Counted from the first letter of the stretch, positions 20,432 through 32,527 are shown. The stretch is 64,000 bases of DNA from Cordylochernes scorpioides (GCA_030710605.1 CP092870.1:50251061-50315060); one strand, 5' to 3'. A program made the numbers and translations. Notes: generated by a model from the sequence alone, not told the origin.

Positions 20432-20585
20432 TACCTGGATCTGTGAAAGAAAAAAAAAGTTTTTATCTCAAAATATTTCGAGAGATTGTTCCCTCTTTAT
20501 CAATTTATTGCACAAATTTTGTGATTGTGCAATAAATTCATAAAGAGGGAGAAATCTCTCGAAATATTTTGAGAAAAGGATTCCA
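20432..20585. mobile_element. Short foldback with ribozyme-like arms
   Basis: Arms 20456-20515 and 20522-20582 are inverted: TCTCAAAATATTTCGAGAGA... with the complement on the right, tip ATTGCACAAA. The + arm has AGAGGGAGAAATCTCTCGAA followed by ATATTTT, a stem plus GAAAUAUU reminiscent of family E, but its 5' core (TTCATAAA) does not fit a hammerhead. Confidence 0.55.
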
Positions 20586-20807
20586 TTTTGACACAAAGTA
20601 TAGTTTTATCGCTAGATGTAATTCAAACTGTTTAATTAGTCAATGTTTAGATAGTGAAATTTTAAAAACAGCTACTTGTAGATTTGTAACTGCAACGCGC
20701 GCTTAATTTTACAAAATTCGAGCTGTAGACAACGTATCAAAACTTCCAGATGGAAAATTCCAGGGGAGTGAATTCCATTGCGCAACGTTCTTACAATTAT
20801 AAAATGA

Positions 20808-20992
20808 AAATATAAACAGTAGCAATGCGTTTCTTTATTCGTGCAAAGTACAACCTTTCTGATCTTTATAATCCTTCCACAGACATAGCCATGCCTGTAG
20901 AAGGATTATAAAGATCCGAAAGGTTGTACTTTGCACGAATAAAGAAACGCATTGCTACTGTTTATATTTTCATTTTATACTTTATAGAATTT
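20808..20992. mobile_element. Foldback small element with PLE-type motif
   Basis: Near-perfect hairpin: AAAATGAAAATATAAACAGT on the left, complement on the right, tip around GACATAGCCATGCC. The + arm has CTGTAGAAGGATTATAAAGA, TCCGAAAGGTT (20896-20930). The minus arm has the same with changes. This is the CUGUNGA...GAAAG type of PLE-associated motif. Confidence 0.7.
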
Positions 20993-21043
20993 TTTAAACA
21001 GTTCTTATAATTGGATTTCGATTCATTATTATCCGCCCTAGCG

Positions 21044-21134
21044 CAGGGATCGGCAAACTGCGGCTCACACATTCGGCTCTTTGGATGTGAAGCTGTGGCT
21101 CTTTATCTAGCTCCATACATAAAACCAATATTAA

Positions 21135-21166
<32 letters not shown>

Positions 21167-21574
21167 AAAAGATCAGGTGTTGATATTAAAAACAAAATAG
21201 GCATATCCTGACTAGGAGTACATGTGCTTTTTAGAAGGCAGAGCGCCATCTGGAATCTCGAAATTCATCTCGAAACCATTCGTGGGTGGCTTTTCTTGAT
21301 TTATCAAGAAATTGGGTTGGCCAAATATCAGGGGACAGATTAAATCAATGTTTAGTTGATTTCTGTTCCACCAGATGGCGTTCTGCCTTCTGAAAGCACA
21401 TGTGCTCCCGGTCAGGATATGCCTACTTTGTTTTTAATAGTTCCATACGTAAATACTATTTATGTGAGTACTATTTATTTCTGGCAAGAAAAAGTGTTGT
21501 GGCTCTTTAAAAACTTTGATATTTTGTAAATTGTCATTTTTGACTCTTCCTACTCAAAAGTTTGCCGACCCCTG
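21044..21574. mobile_element. hAT-type MITE with nested family B element
   Basis: Terminal inverted repeats CAGGGATCGGCAAACTG and its complement AGTTTGCCGACCCCTG, the CAGGGGTCGGCAA style typical of hAT. An 8-bp duplication is not evident. Inner halves match 50115-50324 in the opposite orientation (AAAGAGCCAC, ATTTTGTAAATTGTCATTTT). A family B foldback (21185-21437) is inserted inside, so B moved later. No transposase. Confidence 0.75.
21185..21437. mobile_element. Foldback family B, nested in hAT MITE
   Basis: AGGCATATCCTGACTAGG... and ...CCGGTCAGGATATGCCTA arms, flanked by matching AAAACAAAATAGG/CTACTTTGTTTTTAAT. Right arm has CCACCAGATGGCGTT at 21369. The left arm is damaged (TGGAATCTCGAAATTC) and keeps a piece of the hammerhead strand (CGAAACCATTCGTGGGTGG, about 21270). 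Confidence 0.7.
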
Positions 21575-22195
21575 CGAATACTTCAAATAAAAAAATACCA
21601 GTGTACGTACGCATCTAAATAATTGTATGGAAAGTAGCAATAAAGATATTAAAATTCAATTTTTCTCCGAGCTTTATTATATTCCCTTTAAAAAAAAAGG
21701 GGACAAAAATTGGATTAAAACGTGAATAAAGTTTACGAGAGATTCCCTGAGCACACACACCACACACACCACGCGAGCCAATATTGTAAAGTAATGGAAG
21801 CTGCGGTAATTCCAAGTGGCAATTTAGGGGCGCTCTCACTTTGGCAGATAAATTTTATTCCGTTTTTACGATCCCTCCTCGCCCGGCTCGTAAACCCCGC
21901 GAGAACACCCGCCTAAATAACTCGACTGCCTTGACACCAGAATACACTAATGAATATAGTTTAAGGGCCGAATAAAAAAAGATGTTTATAATATTTTTAT
22001 AAATTTCGCTCATCATTAGTCTCTCTATATATATATATATTCAGAAAATATGCATATATTTGATTTATAAATATTTTTATTATTCCAATATTTCGAGGGG
22101 CAACTCGCCTCTCTTTATCGAGGATGTTTCTCACTAAAACACGTGAGAACGCGTGTCTCGTTCTACAAGACCTATGAAATATTACAGTTAAATAT
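21575..22195. other. No gene; ribozyme-like remnant
   Basis: No coding signal. 22085-22133 (minus strand) reads CTCGATAAAGAGAGGCGAGT, then CCTCGAAATATTGG: a stem II hairpin and GAAAUAUU like family E, with core UCGAUAA. It is a remnant of that type. Confidence 0.4.
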
Positions 22196-22210
22196 TACAT
22201 GATTTGTTCC

Positions 22211-23140
22211 TTGCCGTTCGGCCGAAAACGCCCTAGCTGCAATAAACCAATTCATAGACAAGGACATGGAAGAGGGGGAGAAAACACTAGTTATCAGCCT
22301 AGACATTAGAAGAGCCTTCGACACCGTACATAGGTATTCTATCATTGAAGCCCTACGAGAGGTTAGCTGCCCTGAGGTATTACTACAACTAATTACCAGC
22401 TATTTAATAAATAGAAAAATGGCCTATAGCGTATGGGGACACACTGCTCACATTCCGTCACTCCGTGGAGTCCCACAAGGAGCGGCTTTAAGTCCCTTCC
22501 TCTTCAATATGATTGCAAGAAAAGCATTTACTTTGCAAAAACCTAGAAAGAGCGAATTAGTGGGCTTCGCAGATGATTTCACACTAATGGTGCAGATGGC
22601 CCCAAAGCTTCCTAAATGTCAAATAAACAGTTTTCTTGAAAATTTCTCACAATGGTGCAGAAGGCATGGAATGTTGGTAAATCCCCACAAGACTCAAGCA
22701 TGCATGTTTTACAGAAACAAACCAAGATGGCCAAACAAGGACAGCATCCGATTTCTTGACCAGCCCATTGCAATCAACAAAACAATTAAAATCCTTGGTA
22801 TTACCTTTGATTCAAAGAGACAATTTATTAAACATCTCAATAACAGTTTACTCAAATACCGATGGATACTCCCAAGGCTCACTAGCACCATAAAAGGGCA
22901 ATTTGGTTCAACCTTCAGTTCCGGACACAAAATTTACAAGAGAGTCGTTCTCCCAGCGCTACTGTATGGCTCTGGTGTCTGGGGAAAACGTGCATATGAC
23001 ACAAATGGGGCTCGCAAGCTACGTAGTCTTCATTACAAATATGCGAAAGCAATAATAAGAGGTGGTCCATGCACACCGACAATACCAGCTATTTCATTGA
23101 CGGGTTGTCCCCCACTCGATATCTCTATAAAGGCCACATA
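22211..23140 (+). pseudogene. Reverse transcriptase domain of the non-LTR element
   Basis: The frame is open before the first ATG at 22266 (SAENALAAINQFIDKD), so that ATG is not the native start. Motifs: LDIRRAFDTV (A), GVPQGAALSPFLFN (B), GFADDF (C), then LGITFDSK and the thumb-like YKRVVLPALLYGSGVWG. Ends in a shift at about 23140, where the frame passes to that of the RNase H. Confidence 0.85.
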
Positions 23141-23692
23141 GAATATTTAAAAACTTTGAAAACGGGCCACTACGAATCACGCCCAAGTCCTTCCTTTTTA
23201 CCCTATCCTCCATTACTGAAGATAATCTATTTTACCAAATCACTACAACTAAATGTCACCACCATTTACACAGACGGATCCCAATCATCAGAAGGAGTTG
23301 GGGCTGGAGTCATCCTATCACCTCCTCTACAAACCATACAACTTAAACTCCACCAGGAGTGCTCAGCGTTCCAAGCTGAACTGCTTGCCATTCTTTACGC
23401 AACAAAAATCACCATGAATTTCCCGAAAGAACACTTTATCATTGCCTCAGACTGCCAATCAGCTCTATCAGCCATATGTAGGTCTTGGCCCCCAAGAACA
23501 CAACTAATTGCAGAAATAATCTACAACCTGCATTTTTCACCAAATGTGCAACTCTGCTGGATCAAAGGCCACAGCGGTATTCCAGGAAATGAACTGGCGG
23601 ATCAGGCGGCAAAGGCTGCAGCACATTCTAATCTGCCACTATCCTTTACCACCCTCCCAAAGAGCGTGCGCGCGGTAAAAAAGAACAGATAG
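23135..23692 (+). pseudogene. RNase H domain of the non-LTR element
   Basis: All four catalytic positions are visible: IYTDGS, QAELLAILYA, ASDCQSAL and the C-terminal GHSGIPGNELADQAA. It would degrade the RNA of the RNA/DNA hybrid in reverse transcription. The frame is shifted relative to the RT upstream and again relative to the tail downstream. Confidence 0.85.
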
Positions 23693-23752
23693 CCCTCAAA
23701 ATGTGGACATACCTCTACATCCAAGATTACTCCACCAGAAATCTACGAAGAT

Positions 23753-24097
23753 TTGCTGCTACCCCCGAAACTACTCCTCCAAATGCTTCGAAACATCAAG
23801 CATGGATCTACCTCCACAACAATCTTGACCGGCCATGGCTACATTCAGGCAGACCTTGCAACGGTATCGAAAGAAGACCCAACTTGCCCCCACTGCCAAG
23901 ATGAAGACCAAACCGTAGACCACCTCCTCTTTACTTGCCCAACCTTCCAATACCAAAGATTCCAGACAGCCACTCTCCTAGGTATCACCAACATATGTCC
24001 AGCATCCCTAGAAAATCTCCCAAGAAAGAAATCTGCCTGGCGACACCTCATTAATTGGACTTCCACTGGCATTGTATATAAATCCAAGAAGACTTAG
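23753..24097 (+). pseudogene. C-terminal Zn-knuckle tail of the non-LTR element
   Basis: TILTGHGYIQADLATV, then CPHCQDEDQTVDHLLFTC: a CxxC...H...C knuckle. Ends at TAG 24095-24097 followed by the 3' UTR. Frameshifted from RNase H. Confidence 0.8.
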
Positions 24098-24282
24098 TTC
24101 AGAAGGACATCCCGGGTAGTTGGCGACTTCTGTACGCTCCAGGAACCTGGGTTACTTAAATAAATAATAAAAAAAAAATTACATTTTTTGTATATATACA
24201 GCTAATGTAAATAATATTATACATTGTTGTTTTATCTACATATATAGATTTACAATATTGTAATTGTAAACAATTGTATATA

Positions 24283-24852
24283 TGTCGTGATGTACAGTTG
24301 TTGTATCTGTTGGATGAATGTAGTGTGGCATGTTGGTTTGCAGTCGTGGTGGCCACAATGATTAGAGTGGTTTCAGGCGTGGAATTGAGATTACACAAAA
24401 GGACGAGGCATATTAGATGTCACCACGGAGATGGCAAAGAGTGAGTCCAGCCGACACCAGTCTAGGGGAGAGAGCCCGTCTAGAGGCGTCTGCAAGTCTC
24501 GTCCCCAAGCCGACTAAAGGGGCTGTGTGGGGACCGACTGGAATGCCGCCGTCGAGACCAGAATGCAGACGGTCGTAAATTACCCGGAAGCTAGAGGGGC
24601 CCCAGATGTACATTCCTGGGGTGGTGTCCCTTTTTGGTCTTCCCATATGAATGTAGTTATCAAAAATCTTCAATAAAACACTAACTTTAAGAGACTTTCT
24701 GAGCAGGGCACAGGGCATACCCGACTTGTTTTTCGGACCTCTTTACTTCTTCTGGCATCGGCTGTCACTCACTCGAAATTTTATTTGTCACACTTTGGCA
24801 ATTACATTATACAATACATGGAGACATAGATGTATTGGGATATATTACAACA
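24283..24852 (-). repeat. LTR (left copy)
   Basis: 570 bp, TG...CA. In minus orientation it has AATAAA about 90 bases from its 5' side; in + orientation AATAAA lies at 24674. A 101-codon minus-strand frame inside is identical in both LTRs because the LTRs are identical, not because of selection. Confidence 0.9.
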
Positions 24853-27800
24853 GTTTATGCCCCGGTTGATGAAAATTAGGTTATGGTGATTATATATGAA
24901 ATCATAAGATAATTAAAATTGGGGAAAATAATTTGTATACAAATTGGTTTAATATATTAAGGGGGTGTACAATCATAACATTGGGTATGTTATCCTTAAT
25001 AATAATGATTAATAATAAAAAGAGAAATGTTAACAAATAATAATGTTAAACCCAACGTATAAAAATATATGAAAAAGGATTTTAAAAATGTAAATATATA
25101 ACTGTAAATTTGGGTGAACATATACAGCATTGAATGTTGGAATTAATATTTGAAAGTGCATTGAATTATAGGGTCTAGATAGGTGGACATAGAATAGATT
25201 CTGGTACTGCGATGCAATGCGACGTTTTGGGATCGTAGGCATTGATCCATCTACAGTATGCTGAAGGTATTCGACATGGGCTGTCCTATCAGACGGATTT
25301 GGGAATAGGTGGTGGAAATTTGGGTCGAGAAAGTGTGGCAGAGAGAGAGAGTCGTTCTGTCGCATAAAAAAAAATAAAATAACGATTTGGCCGCGGTAAG
25401 GCAGTGAAAGTGAGGTGATTGAATAATAATAAAAAATTGCCCGAATGTGAAAAAAAAAAAAAAGGGGCGTTGATGCTCGAACCGGGCCGTGAATGGAAGA
25501 CAAAAAAAAAAAAAAAAAAAAACTCATCTAACTAGCTGCTCAAGTTCGACTGTTGGGAAGGTTACAGCGAAGAAGCGTTTGTAGTTAAGATGGAATAAAT
25601 GTGAGAAATCAATGTTTCAGCGGATAGTAACGACCTCTCTGAGAAGGTATGGGCTGTGATGCCATGAGAATTTGGAGGGTAATGGTGTCGATGCATCTTC
25701 TAAAATTTTAACTTAAAAATCTAAAAATAGAATTTAAAAATTGAAGTTGAGAAAAAAAATTCAAATTGAAAATTGTGTGTGATGAATGTTGGTACAATAT
25801 TATAAAAAGTGAAAATGATTATAAACATTGAAGATTAAACATAAAAGTTATCATCTCGATTGTTCATATAAAAATAAAAAGACAAAAGTTAAAACAAAAA
25901 CAAAAAACTCGAAATATAATTGAAATAAATAATTACTAAATATGCGAAATATTAAAAAGAGGTATAGTATTTGAAATGATTAAAGATAGAAAAGTAATGA
26001 AAAGAGAGTAACAATACTAATTAATTTTAAATAAGGAAATATATAGAACAGTTGGTGTTCAAGCCAAGACAATCTTTAAGTATACATGGATTGACATTGA
26101 TGTAGAGGTTTCGGCGTGGTTGCTTGTCATGTGTGTGTGTGTGTGTTCTTATGCAATAGTGCTGTGGAATGGTTGAACAGTGGTACTATAGCTGCGGTTT
26201 TATTTTTCGCCAGTCGATCTGAGGCATGTAACTGCCATGGTAATGATGGGCCAGGTGAAGGTAGATGTGCGGGTCTGGTGGTTGGCAAAAAAAAAAAGGA
26301 AGGCGATAAAGTAATACGACGGCATAGCAGCTATAGACAGTGGAATAGATAAGTGTGCCATTGAAGGAGTGTTGTGTGTCGTGTGCTATATGATTATGGC
26401 ATGGGGAATGTAGTTATATCGGCGTTCGTAGGTCGATGTATTTCGACATAAGTTTGACTAGGTAAATGTTTGTTCACGAAGTGTTAGGCTAGATATGCTC
26501 TATTAGATAAGACTTGCGACGTGGACACGCTTTCGATAGAGAGAAAGGAAAAAAAAAGATAAAAGTGTCACAGGAAAAATGAAGGCATAATGTAGCCTGG
26601 TAAAAGTGGAAAGAAAAAAAATAGTGTTATCAAGTCGCTGTGACACGTGCGAAAAAAAATTGTAAATGGAAAGGCGTCACGTGAAATCGTTGTCTGGGTA
26701 AATAATCTAGCCTAATTCATCACGAACAACAAGTTTACTGAAGTCATAGGTGGTGGTTGTACGAACATAAAACGAGATTTTGTGAATGTTGGTGTTTAAT
26801 TGTGAACGAGAGAGAAAAATTTCGCTAAGTGGCAAGCGAGTGTAAATTTTACGTTTGAAATACATTGGTAGAGGGGACGTGTGTGTGTAGAAGTTGGCTG
26901 GCGGTGACCTAGCTTTTGGGGGAATTGAACAGTCCCGCGTTATATTTTACTTTTGTTGTAGAAGGAAAGATGGTTGATTAGTAATGATTTTGTTAATTTA
27001 TATTGGAAAATGGATTTTGAAAAAGGAATGTTGATAAGGTAGCGAAAATCATCAATGGAATAAGAAAGTAGAATTATAGCAACACTTTTTTTTTGAGACG
27101 TTTACGTGTAATGGTGTGATTGGATTAAAAATTGATTCCACGAAATTGCTTATAAAATGAGTGTAGGTAAAAGTGAAGGAGATGGAGGAAAATGTGAGGG
27201 TGAGATATTTACAATTTATGTTTGAAATTCAAGAGTTTTCTTTTTAAAGGAGCGTTGTTATAATTAGTTGGTTTGTGGAATTGAATGTTTTTTATAGAAG
27301 GAACAATGGTGAAAAGGGCATTACACTGGCTGAGGTGAGTTGGTATTTGTGAATGTAGTTGTGATGAAGACATGGGGAAACTTTCTATAAGTGTTGGCTA
27401 CATATTGTTTTTAGTTGGTAGCAGGCGTACATTTTTAAAATAACAAAAACTTGAATTTTTTCTTTAAATGATAATTTTGAGTTATAGAAGGTTTTATTTT
27501 GAAAATGACATTATTCAAAATGAATATGTAAAAAGGGGTTTAAAGTCTAAATGTTGGTTGAGAACACAATAGTTGAAAATATTAAGGGGGTAAAATTATT
27601 ATGAAAAATGTGTAAAATGAAGTGTTTTTTTTTTTTTTATCTTGAAATGAAATTATAGTTTTCATGATATGAAGATTTAAAAGTAAATAAAAGCTGAAAC
27701 GGTTAAATTACTATAGGTTAACTGGCATATAATGAAGCATTATAGGCGATTGATAGAATTTAGTAGGATGGGTATAAAATTGAATTGAGGAAACTTTGAT

Positions 27801-28308
27801 TAAAATATAAGCAAAGAAAAAAATGATGGTTATAAATTAAATGCGATATGATTATCTAATTGCAGGGGCTAAACGTAACATAAAATAAACGAAATAAAAA
27901 TCTACTTAACAAACAATTGGATATTTAAGTTCTAAATGAGTTGTACTTACAGTACAAAAGTGTCAATTGTAGTGTAGTTTGAAGTTTGCACTGGTTGATG
28001 TAGCCATGGTCACGTTCTTGGTGATGGTTGTAGAAGGCGTGAGGGAGGAGAAGTTCTCGTCGTCAGGTGGATTGTGGATGTTTGCAGTGAGCACATTGGA
28101 TTTGTAATGGCGAGTAGTATGCAAGTTTTGTGGCAATTGAAGATTGGCTATCTACCTAAGGCTTGGAAGCGACGATGTCTTGGATGGTTTCCGCGAGTTG
28201 TGCTACGATGTCCGTGGCTGTGGGTGGCATGGTGGTGATCTTCGGCGTTGCTCTGTTCTCCAGGCTCCATCCTCTTTGCGTTGTCCTCGGTATATCCTGT
28301 CGACTTTC
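24853..28308 (-). other. Internal region of the LTR element, no Gag-Pol
   Basis: AT-rich with strong strand asymmetry (+ strand poor in C). Frequent poly-A and poly-T runs, such as A19 at 25502-25520. Near the right LTR the minus strand has short coding-like pieces (the Gag-like start at about 28220-28149 and NPPDDENFSSL at about 28070-28040). No protease, RT, RNase H or integrase motifs seen in any frame. Confidence 0.7.
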
Positions 28309-28878
28309 TGTCGTGATGTACAGTTGTTGTATCTGTTGGATGAATGTAGTGTGGCATGTTGGTTTGCAGTCGTGGTGGCCACAATGATTAGAGTGGTTTC
28401 AGGCGTGGAATTGAGATTACACAAAAGGACGAGGCATATTAGATGTCACCACGGAGATGGCAAAGAGTGAGTCCAGCCGACACCAGTCTAGGGGAGAGAG
28501 CCCGTCTAGAGGCGTCTGCAAGTCTCGTCCCCAAGCCGACTAAAGGGGCTGTGTGGGGACCGACTGGAATGCCGCCGTCGAGACCAGAATGCAGACGGTC
28601 GTAAATTACCCGGAAGCTAGAGGGGCCCCAGATGTACATTCCTGGGGTGGTGTCCCTTTTTGGTCTTCCCATATGAATGTAGTTATCAAAAATCTTCAAT
28701 AAAACACTAACTTTAAGAGACTTTCTGAGCAGGGCACAGGGCATACCCGACTTGTTTTTCGGACCTCTTTACTTCTTCTGGCATCGGCTGTCACTCACTC
28801 GAAATTTTATTTGTCACACTTTGGCAATTACATTATACAATACATGGAGACATAGATGTATTGGGATATATTACAACA
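28309..28878 (-). repeat. LTR (right copy)
   Basis: Identical by eye to 24283-24852; followed by TATATATA. Confidence 0.9.
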
Positions 28879-29379
28879 TATATATATATATATTATGAAT
28901 TAATGGTAAACAATATATATCTTTACATCTATTTATTCGTGTATTTAACATTATATAATCTTATATAAATAAAAAGGCATATATTGGATCAAAATATCAT
29001 ATATATGACTTTTTAATTAAAGATTTATTTATGGTTGCTCAATTTTCAAAATAGTTTTATTTATTCAATTTTTTAAAGTTATAAAATCTTATATGAACGA
29101 CGTATACTAAAGTAGTTTCAATCTCTCTCTACCAATATTTAACATTTGTCACAACAATTATAGGTGTTAGGAAACCTTCACTGGGACAGAACACGGACGA
29201 ATAGTATACGAATATGTAATAAAAAATGAAAGCTGCTAATTATAATAATAATGGGGGGGGGGGATTGCAAAAAAATAAGAAATAATCAGAGAAAAACAGG
29301 TTTATTTAGCTAGATTTAAAAATGCCTATTGATAGAAAGAAGATAAACATTTTGAGTAAATGAAAACGCTTATTTTTAT
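28879..29379. other. No gene; family E fragment
   Basis: 28965-29010 carries the family E end AAAAGGCATATATTGGATC. A G-run (10 G) lies at 29253-29262. No coding signal. Confidence 0.4.
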
Positions 29380-29592
29380 ATTCAACAGCTTTATTTATGT
29401 TCGTAATTGAATTGTAATTTGCTTGCATTTCTTCCTAATTTGAGGAAATGAACAAACGCTGAAAAAATAAAGCCTCAACTCCTGAGCAGCTTGAGCTGAA
29501 ATCGTGTACCACACCATATAGGTATTCATGAATAAATAAATAATTTTTGAAAAAACACAAAAGTCGCGTTACTTTTTGAACACACCTCGTAT
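29380..29592 (-). mobile_element. mariner-like terminal remnant
   Basis: Minus strand starts TACGAGGTGTGTTCAAAAAG then TAACGCGAC at the TA of 29590-29591, a terminal sequence typical of mariner-type elements. Only this end is recognisable, with no transposase and no second end. Confidence 0.45.
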
Positions 29593-29770
29593 TTATATAA
29601 ATGGTGATGATGATTATAGAAGATATATAATGAATATAAATATATTTTTTTAAAATAGAGCCATCCATAAATATATCTTTAAATAAAAAGACATATATTG
29701 GATCAAAATATCATTTATTTTACCAATATTTCAGTTGGCTTAACGCCAACCTTTATCAAGGTGTTATAAC

Positions 29771-29782
29771 ATTTTAATGTGT
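29771..29782. repeat. Target-site duplication of PLE2 (left)
   Basis: ATTTTAATGTGT, repeated exactly at 32692-32703. Confidence 0.75.
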
Positions 29783-29945
29783 TTAGGACAAAATAATAAA
29801 GCCTCCGAGGTTGCGTTTCTTTCTTTAAAACGTTTAATAATGCTCAAGCCTCCGGGTATGGTGGCCCTTCTACAGGAGCAACGCAAATGGTAGTGAATCG
29901 TTAGCAGCTGTTATATATTTACCTAATATGTTTACATATTTACAA
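29783..29945 (-). repeat. PLE2 pseudo-LTR (3' copy) with hammerhead-like motif
   Basis: Matches 32528-32691. Minus strand CTGTAGAAGGGCCACCATAC, then CCGGAGGCTTGAGC: the GAAAG of the partner copy is mutated to GGAGG here, so this copy of the motif is broken. Confidence 0.75.
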
Positions 29946-30147
29946 TTTTTTTTATAAGAGAACTATTAATTTCTTGATATATGCTAAGTATTGAAATATT
30001 ATTAATGTCTATCCAGAATATTTACATCTTTCTAAACTTAAGGTAAAAACTATTATATAATAATTTAACATATGAGATTTGAATTAGCTATGGAAAAGTG
30101 TTACGAAATAGGAGCTATTGCATTAAATATGGGGACGTGTACATTTT

Positions 30148-31563
30148 TTAATTGCTATTTATGAGTTCTGTATATGATTCAGGAATTTCAATGTGTCTAT
30201 TGATGCTTGCGTGTTTTAATGATAAAAAAGCTTCTAAATACAGTCTTTTCTGTTTGTTGTTTATGTTTGTGTAGAAAGTTTTTGGGTTATTTAGGTTGAA
30301 GGTGTGACCTGTATTTTGTGTGTGTTGGTATAAAAGGGATTTTTTATCTTTTTTATTTATGGATCTGGTGTGCTCGTTTGTCCTGTCTATTACTTGTCTG
30401 CTGGTTTCGCCTATGTACATACTATAGCATTGGTTGCATTCTATTGAGTATATTGCTTTACTATTGTATATTGGTGAGTTATGGCTATTGTTTTTTGTTA
30501 TGGGATTTCTGACTATTGCGCCTATGTTGGGTGTGTTTTCGTAATATGTTTTTATACCGTATTCTCTAATTTCTCGGGCTATTGTTACGCTATTAGGGGA
30601 GTACGGTATGATGCAAATAGATTTATATGTTTGACTATTGTTTGTGTTATTGGGGTTATAAAAATGCCTTAATATGAAATTTTTTGGGTATCCGGCTGTG
30701 GTAAGATATTGAATTATATTTTTAGTTTCTATTGCTTTACTTGTTTTGTTGGAGCAATGTGTGTGTATCCGTTTTGTTAGGGTTTTTACTGTGTTGATTT
30801 TGTGACTTAGTGGGCAGTATGATGAATATTGTATGAAATTGGGTTGGAATGTAGGCTTGTAATATACGGTGGAAGTGTACTGTGAGTTGTTTTTAGTAAT
30901 GAGGATGTCAAGGAATGGTAAGGAATTATTGTTTTCTTTTTCTATGGTAAAGTTTAATTCATTATGGAGGCTATTTATTTCAGTTAATATATTATTGATT
31001 TTATCTGTTTGGCAAATGCAAAAAATGTCATCTATATATCTTTTCCAGGTTTGTATTATGTTAGGGAAACGACTGATTATTGTTTGGTCTATGTGTCTCA
31101 TGACTATTTCGGCTAGTGGGGAGGATAAAGGACTTCCCATAGGGGAGCCATTGGTCTGTTTGTAGTGTTTAGAGTTAAAGGTAAATATGTTTATTTTTAA
31201 ACTTAGATTCATCAATTTTGTGATTTTGTCGGAGGTGCTATTGTCGATGCCGTGTTGCGAGAGGAGGTTTTTGGTGGATTCGATAATTAAGGGGTGGGGC
31301 AAACTGGGGTATAAGTTTACAACGTCGAAAGAAACCATAGTATGATTATCCTTGTAGGGGGTATGCCATATTTCTTGTATAAATGTTGGAATGGAATTGA
31401 TGATAGTGTGGTTATTGCTATCTCTGACTATGGGCGTTAGGAACAAATTTAGGAATTTCGCCAAGGGAGCTGGTGGGGAGAGATAAAAGGCAACTATTGT
31501 CCTTAATGGTATGCCCGGTTTGTGGAGTTTTGGCAATCCGTATATGTATGCTTCGGTATTCAT
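30148..31563 (-). pseudogene. PLE2 RT and GIY-YIG region
   Basis: 471-codon frame: YGLPKLHKPGIPLRTI, motif A SFDVVNLYPSLP, motif B GSPMGSPLSS, motif C RYIDDIFC, then LPFLDILI. The GIY-YIG domain follows (AIYSIECNQC...MYIGETSRQ...RTNEHTR). In-frame coding continues upstream of the first ATG to about 31640. The frame is a continuation of the next entry after a shift. Confidence 0.85.
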
Positions 31564-31639
31564 CTTGGATATGAAGTTCTTAAGTTCTTCATCAGTTATT
31601 GTTTTTTGTCTTTTCAGGTTTCTTAGTTCCTTTTTGAAT

Positions 31640-32483
31640 CTGTTGTAAATTTCTATTTTTTCTAATTCAGAAGCTGGTCGTTATATCTATGATCATTCAG
31701 GGTGGTGTGCATCTTCTCGATATACTCTGTTGTATCCATAATGACTGTTTGGGCGCCTTTGTCGGATCTATAGTTATGACTATTTCGCTTTTATCTCTAA
31801 GTCTTCTGGTTATGGTTCTGTTCACGGGGTTTGATTTTGGACAATTTGGGGTCTTGCTCAATGTGGTTGTTACGATATTCCTGATTTTGGCTTTTTCCTG
31901 ATGGTTCAGCCCGTTGATAGAGGCCTCTAAACCGGCGATGATTTTTATATTATCACTTGTTCTCATGTTTCTATGCTTCAATCCTTTTGATAAGAATTTA
32001 GTTTCATCCTCTGTAAGTTCGGTGCTGGATAGGTTGACGATTTTTGGCTGCTGTTTTTCTGAATTGAGCTGTATTTTATATTTCATTGACCAGTATCGTA
32101 ATTTTCTATTGTGTCTTTTATCCATTTCTGCGTTTAATATCTTGATGTCTTGAGTTGTTCTGGTTATGAGATTCAGCATTATATCCGGATGTACTTGTTG
32201 GGATGTGATGGATATTAAATCATTGATAGTTTTTGATGTGAGTCGTATAAATGAATGGCATCCGCTAATTCGAGATTTCAGTAATCCTATCTGGGTTTCA
32301 TTTATGATCTTTGCTGAAAATGGATTCCCTACCGGGTCTTTTACTCTGAGTGAGGGCGGGATAAAGTTTGTGTTCCAAGCAAATTCGGTTAAAGGCGAGA
32401 TGCTTCCTCCATTTGGCCAATTTTAAAGATTTCCTGTGAATTATGATCATATAACGATTCACCTCTTCATACATTGGGTTCAT
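31640..32483 (-). pseudogene. PLE2 N-terminal region, frameshifted
   Basis: Frame pieces: KWRKHLAFNRICLEHKLYP (32298-32483), then HNRKLRYWSMKYKIQLN and ETKFLSKGLKHRN (31790-32179). After a shift near 31775 comes RSDKGAQTVIMDTTEYIEKM, the SDKG--TVIMD block that PLE1 also has near its start. Another shift near 31640 leads into the RT frame. Together this is the N-terminal part that PLE1 has lost. Confidence 0.75.
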
Positions 32484-32527
32484 TATAACTTTTTGTAAAT
32501 TCCAATATTATAACCTCAGTGAAATCT

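Larger units (their letters stand above)
22196..24179 (+). mobile_element. Non-LTR retrotransposon, 5' truncated (RT + RNase H + Zn knuckle)
   Basis: Coding begins abruptly about 22200, already inside RT. RT, RNase H and a C-terminal CxxC-H-C knuckle follow in order, then a short 3' UTR and an A-rich tail (24157-24179). There is no ORF1 and no APE endonuclease, so it is a 5'-truncated copy as expected of target-primed insertion. RNase H places it in the broad I/R1/LOA/Jockey-like assemblage; I cannot name the clade. Several frameshifts make it inactive. Confidence 0.85.
24283..28878 (-). mobile_element. Young non-autonomous LTR retrotransposon (LARD-like)
   Basis: Two direct 570-bp repeats (24283-24852, 28309-28878) with TG...CA ends bound a 3456-bp interior. 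Flanks are TATA on both sides (4-bp target duplication, or 6 bp, in a TA tract). The two LTRs read as identical, so the insertion is recent. The interior has no Gag-Pol; its + strand is G-rich and C-poor (27181-27240: 16 G, 3 C). On the minus strand, about 90 bases inside the LTR, a short ATG frame starts MPPTATDIVAQLAETIQDIV and stops after 24 codons; this looks like a Gag start and sets the probable sense as minus. No classical PBS or polypurine tract was recognised. It must rely on proteins from another element. Confidence 0.85.

Noticed and set aside
20432..20585. Canonical hammerhead in the 20.5-kb foldback
   Set aside because: Stem II and GAAAUAUU are present but the 5' core reads TTCATAAA; kept only as ribozyme-like.
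24413..24718. 101-codon frame, identical to one at 28439-28744, as a conserved protein
   Set aside because: It lies wholly within the two identical LTRs; identity is explained by LTR duplication, and no domain is recognisable.
25030..25527. 165-codon minus-strand frame as a gene
   Set aside because: Starts with a poly-A-derived phenylalanine run and shows no domain; composition reflects the C-rich strand of the LTR element.
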